A stretch of DNA of 64,000 nt, taken from NCBI RefSeq assembly GCF_008274825.1, contig NZ_CP030848.1, positions 4,401,618 to 4,465,617 on the forward strand, in the 5' to 3' direction. Made by a program: the position numbers and the translations under genes. Source of the DNA: Sphingobacterium hotanense. GTDB lineage: Bacteria; Bacteroidota; Bacteroidia; Sphingobacteriales; Sphingobacteriaceae. This document shows positions 60,880 through 64,000 of the stretch, one piece after another. Each line of letters opens with the position of its first letter. Positions within the stretch are counted from its first letter, which is position 1. Under the pieces are notes generated by a model, which saw only the letters and a list, made by a program, of their open reading frames with translations, made no database searches and was not told the DNA's origin.

Positions 60880-61593
60880 TTAGAAAGTACAGCCATCAGG
60901 TCCGCAGCTTGCATCACCATCCTGGTCATTTAACATTTGGATTCCTGGGTTATTGGCTTTCCATTCGCTGAAGCTTTTCTCAAGCACTTCAACGAAGGAC
61001 GCAACGGGCTGTGCTCCGGAAACTGCATATTTACGGTCGAAAAGGTAAAACGGTACCCCGCGAATACCGATGTGTTGCGCCTCTTTGATGTCTTGTTTTA
61101 CTGCGTATGCATATTGCTCTGAGCTTAGTGCATCTTTAATTTCTTCTGCTGAGAAACCTAATGACTCGCCGACTTGTAGTAAAACATCGTCATTTTCGAT
61201 ATTTAATCCAGAAACAAAATGAGCCCCGAAAAGACGTTCTTTCATATCACTAGCTTTCCCTTTATTTTCGGCAAAGTGGATTAAGATATGTGACTTAAAT
61301 GTATTTGCAGGGATATTGCTGTCGAAATCTATAGTAAGACCAGTTTCCTTAGCCATTTTGACAACATGAGAGGTCATTTCTTTGGCCTGTTCTATCGGCA
61401 TCCCTTTTGATTTACTCAGCATAGAATACACCGTTTCTCCGGGTGTAAAGTGAGTTTCTGGGTTTAATTGATAGCTTTTATAGGCTACTTTTATTTGATT
61501 TGCAAAATCAACAGAAGCTAAAGCTTTTTCAAAATGATGCTTCCCAATATAACAAAAGGGGCACATGATATCCGACCAAATTTCTATAAGCAT
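60880..61593 (-). CDS. DsbA-family oxidoreductase (FrnE-like)
   Basis: The protein (about 237 residues from the ATG at 61593) has active site SDIMCPFCYIGKHHFEKAL and the cis-proline in GIRGVPFYLFDRKYAVSGAQ. It has no signal peptide, so it acts in the cytoplasm. FrnE-type proteins are linked to polyketide isomerisation or oxidative-stress reactions, and the substrate is not known. The C-terminal DASCGPDGCTF adds two cysteines, which may bind a metal. A TATTTTTG box at 61597-61604 lies three bases upstream of the ATG. Confidence 0.88.
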   Translation of the reverse strand: MLIEIWSDIMCPFCYIGKHHFEKALASVDFANQIKVAYKSYQLNPETHFTPGETVYSMLSKSKGMPIEQAKEMTSHVVKMAKETGLTIDFDSNIPANTFKSHILIHFAENKGKASDMKERLFGAHFVSGLNIENDDVLLQVGESLGFSAEEIKDALSSEQYAYAVKQDIKEAQHIGIRGVPFYLFDRKYAVSGAQPVASFVEVLEKSFSEWKANNPGIQMLNDQDGDASCGPDGCTF

Positions 61594-61627
61594 AGTCAAA
61601 AATACTGTTTTAATGGCATTAAACGAA

Positions 61628-61654
61628 AAAGCCCCAGCTTTTTGCCGGGGCTTT
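61628..61654 (-). terminator. Terminator downstream of the S41 peptidase gene
   Basis: AAAGCCCC (61628-61635) and GGGGCTTT (61647-61654) pair, with two further pairs inside. It ends the peptidase transcript on the minus strand, where a T run follows. Confidence 0.8.
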
Positions 61655-61658
61655 CCAT

Positions 61659-64000
61659 TTAGTTTACACGGATTGGATCCGCTGGTTTCTTGAGTTCTTT
61701 ATATGGATAGGTTTTCATTTCCTCTAATAACAGCTGTACGGTGCGTTCTAACTGCGGATCTCTTCCTTCCAATAGGTCTTTAGGCATTTGCTCGACAAAG
61801 ATGTCTGGAGCCACCCCTTCGTTTTCTATGATGTAATTTCCATTTAAGTCGAAAACACCAAAGTTAGGCGAGGTAACACTTCCACCATCTAGTAGCGGAG
61901 GGTATCCGGAGATACCAACTAGGATTCCCATGGTTGTGCGTCCCACTAGTTTACCTAAGTTTTTGAAACGGAACATGTATGGCATCATATCACCACCAGA
62001 CCCCGCATTTTCATTGATGAGCATGGCTTTCGGACCGAAAATACCGTTGCCCGGTGTCGTAAAGCTCTTTCCGTCGCGAATTCCCCAACCGGCAATCAGC
62101 TCACGTGATAATAGGTCGATGACATAATCGGCTACCGATCCGCCCCCATTATTACGTTCGTCGAGTAGCAGGGCTTTTTTGTCCATTTGCGAGAAATAAT
62201 AACGGTTGAAGGAAGTGTATCCTTCTCTTCCGGTATTCGGCATATAAACGTAAGCTATTTGCCCATTGCTTAACTCATCTACTTTCTTTCTATTGCGCTC
62301 TACCCAATGTTGTCTGCGCAAGGCGACCTCATTCGAGAAGGAAATAGGGCGTACAATAACGTCTTTAGCTCCTGATAGGCTAGGTTTGTCATTCACCTTT
62401 AAATAGATCTGCTTGCCTACAGTAAAATCAAACAGGCTATAGATATCGATATCCGAAGTCAGTTCTTTGCCATTTACCGCAAGAATATACATGCCTTCGC
62501 GAATATTTAAACCCGGTTCTGCCAACGGTGCTTTAAACTCAGGGTTCCAGTCCATACGGTTGTAGATACGTTTGATTTTATATCTATTGTTTTCGATCGC
62601 ATAATCTGCGCCTAAAACTCCCGCAGACACGGATGGTGCCGAAGGCTCATCGCCAGGCATAATGTAATTATGTCCTACGACCATCTCGCCCATCATTTCA
62701 TTCAATAGGTATCCTAGGTCGGAACGGTGATTTACATAAGGCAGGAATTTCTCATATTTCGCTTTCACAGCATTCCAATCCACGCCGTGCATATTCTCTA
62801 CATAGAAGAACTCCTTCTGCATCGCCCAAACCTCGTTGAAAATCTGATTCCATTCGGCAGCAGGATCTACTTGAAGCTTGATATTCTCCATCTTCAATTT
62901 GCCTGATTCGCCAGCAGGTTTATGGCCGGCATTGACGATATAATATCCCTGGCGGGTGCTATATAGCATTTGCTTTCCATCAGCAGATACCGCATAGCTT
63001 CCTAGTTTATCTACCAACGTTTTCTCTTCTAATTTGTTGAGATCAAATGCTATTAAACTTCCGTTTCGAACGTATAAGAGTGTGTTTTCTACATTTCCAT
63101 TGAAGTTGTAAGCGCCTGCAGGAATTGGGAGTGCAATGATTCTGTTGTTGATGTTCGCATAATCCACTTTAACGGGCTTCACTTTATCAGTCGCCTTGTC
63201 TTCAGTTTTTGACTTGTCGGTTGACTCTTTCTTGCTACCCTTCTTCTTAGCTGTTTCTTTCTCCTTCTTATCTTCTTCTTTCACTGGCACATCGGTTTTT
63301 ACCGTCTCCTCATCACTTTCATTTTTAAAGATAGAAGGGCTGTCGCTGGAAAGGATAAAAGCATACGCATTATATTCTGGCCGACGATCGTAGGCCGTCA
63401 TGTGAAGACCACTATTCGTTAAACCGATGTTCGTACTTGCATTAAAGACTAAGTATTTGCCGTCGCGAGTAAAGGTAGGCTGGCTCACAGCACTCATACC
63501 ATCAGTTATTTGCTGCGATTGCTTGCTATCTAAATGATAGATGAATATTGCATTGACGCCATTATTCAAGACTTTGCTATACGCGATAAGTTTGGAATCA
63601 AAAGACCAACTAGGTTGGAAAGGATTGTAGCTTCTGCCGGTATGAGAACCCAAATAATCGTCTGCAATCTTCGTAATTTGCTTAGAGTCGATATCCACAT
63701 AATACAAGTTCAGATGCGCGTCATTGAAGAACAGCTTCTTACTATCGGGAGACCAAACGGGCTGAAAATAGAAGTTTGAATCGCCTAGTTTGATATAAGT
63801 TGGCTCGTCCATGGCCTTCTGATCGCGAAGCACAAGTTCGTAGCGACCGTTCTTATCAGAAAGGTAGGATATCCACTTTCCATTCGGCGACCATGCAGGA
63901 TATCGCTCATGAGAGCCCGGTGAATTAGAAATGTTCCGAGCATCACCCTTTTCTTTAGGCACGGTGAAGATCTCGCCTCTGGATTCGAATAATGCGCGCT
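61659..64000 (-). CDS. Tricorn-like S41 family peptidase (partial, 5' end beyond the window)
   Basis: The frame is open from the right edge (RALFESRGEIFTVPKEKGD) to a stop at 61659, about 780 codons. The N-terminal part holds propeller repeats (RYPAWSPNGKWISYLSDKNG, FQPVWSPDSKKLFF, QPTFTRDGKYLVFNAS). A lysine- and glutamate-rich linker lies at about residues 235-275. A PDZ-like region (EPGLNIREGMYILAVNGKEL) precedes the S41 core with LLDERNNGGGSVADYVIDLL and LINENAGSGGDMMPYMF (catalytic serine). It resembles tricorn protease, which degrades peptides. A signal peptide cannot be judged because the start is missing. Confidence 0.88.
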   Translation of the reverse strand, partial: RALFESRGEIFTVPKEKGDARNISNSPGSHERYPAWSPNGKWISYLSDKNGRYELVLRDQKAMDEPTYIKLGDSNFYFQPVWSPDSKKLFFNDAHLNLYYVDIDSKQITKIADDYLGSHTGRSYNPFQPSWSFDSKLIAYSKVLNNGVNAIFIYHLDSKQSQQITDGMSAVSQPTFTRDGKYLVFNASTNIGLTNSGLHMTAYDRRPEYNAYAFILSSDSPSIFKNESDEETVKTDVPVKEEDKKEKETAKKKGSKKESTDKSKTEDKATDKVKPVKVDYANINNRIIALPIPAGAYNFNGNVENTLLYVRNGSLIAFDLNKLEEKTLVDKLGSYAVSADGKQMLYSTRQGYYIVNAGHKPAGESGKLKMENIKLQVDPAAEWNQIFNEVWAMQKEFFYVENMHGVDWNAVKAKYEKFLPYVNHRSDLGYLLNEMMGEMVVGHNYIMPGDEPSAPSVSAGVLGADYAIENNRYKIKRIYNRMDWNPEFKAPLAEPGLNIREGMYILAVNGKELTSDIDIYSLFDFTVGKQIYLKVNDKPSLSGAKDVIVRPISFSNEVALRRQHWVERNRKKVDELSNGQIAYVYMPNTGREGYTSFNRYYFSQMDKKALLLDERNNGGGSVADYVIDLLSRELIAGWGIRDGKSFTTPGNGIFGPKAMLINENAGSGGDMMPYMFRFKNLGKLVGRTTMGILVGISGYPPLLDGGSVTSPNFGVFDLNGNYIIENEGVAPDIFVEQMPKDLLEGRDPQLERTVQLLLEEMKTYPYKELKKPADPIRVN

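Overview
The window is chromosomal DNA of a Bacteroidota bacterium, most likely a Sphingobacteriaceae member close to Sphingobacterium. The reasons are a SusC/SusD pair with a FecR and ECF sigma factor, Bacteroidota-type promoters (TTTG, 19 bp, TAnnTTTG) upstream of the tRNA-Lys, tRNA-Arg and gcvH genes, and families typical of that group such as DUF4256, DUF3078 and large PIG-L deacetylases. The genus call is an inference. Genes are dense on both strands, and I see no rRNA, CRISPR array or intact insertion sequence.

Layout. 1-8.9 kb: a frameshifted TPR gene cut by the left edge, DUF4256, a secreted beta-propeller-like protein, phosphatidylserine decarboxylase, a lipoprotein, and an operon of a 730-aa unknown protein, an SDR enzyme and a duplicated DUF6766-like membrane protein. 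8.9-12.8 kb: a GH130 enzyme divergent from a GT4 glycosyltransferase and an alpha/alpha-barrel protein. 12.8-15.0 kb: a decayed gap, a NYN-OST-HTH protein, then debris of a serine recombinase and a tRNA-Lys 3' end.

14.65-26.42 kb is the most striking part. It looks like an integrated osmotic and ion-stress island. On the minus strand run trkH, trkA, an AGCS symporter and nhaA. On the plus strand are a DUF389 protein and an operon of gpsA, a phosphatase-GgpS fusion and mscS. The fusion protein matches glucosylglycerol-phosphate synthase rather than trehalose synthase, so the operon should make the compatible solute glucosylglycerol and supply its glycerol-3-phosphate precursor. The island ends at an intact tRNA-Lys(CTT) preceded by a second serine-recombinase remnant. 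The same arrangement (recombinase C-terminus, terminator, tRNA 3' end), badly decayed, lies at 14.44-14.68 kb. This suggests two successive insertions at one tRNA gene. trkA carries a homopolymer frameshift and trkH an in-frame amber stop.

26.5-38 kb: a pseudogene with two stops, a calcineurin-like phosphoesterase, an MFS transporter, a GH43-like enzyme, tRNA-Arg(CCT), a peroxiredoxin-thioredoxin operon, and a PIG-L deacetylase operon with two small membrane proteins and a sodium:solute symporter, preceded by a structured leader. 38-47.4 kb: an ECF sigma, FecR, SusC, SusD unit followed by two thioredoxin-fold proteins. 47.5-64 kb: cell-wall enzymes (amidase, two glucosaminidases, AnmK), outer-membrane proteins, and housekeeping genes (FolE, 6-pyruvoyl-tetrahydropterin synthase family, futalosine hydrolase, PDH E1 beta, GcvH, CdsA, a CPBP protease, a DsbA-like protein). 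A tricorn-like S41 peptidase is cut by the right edge.
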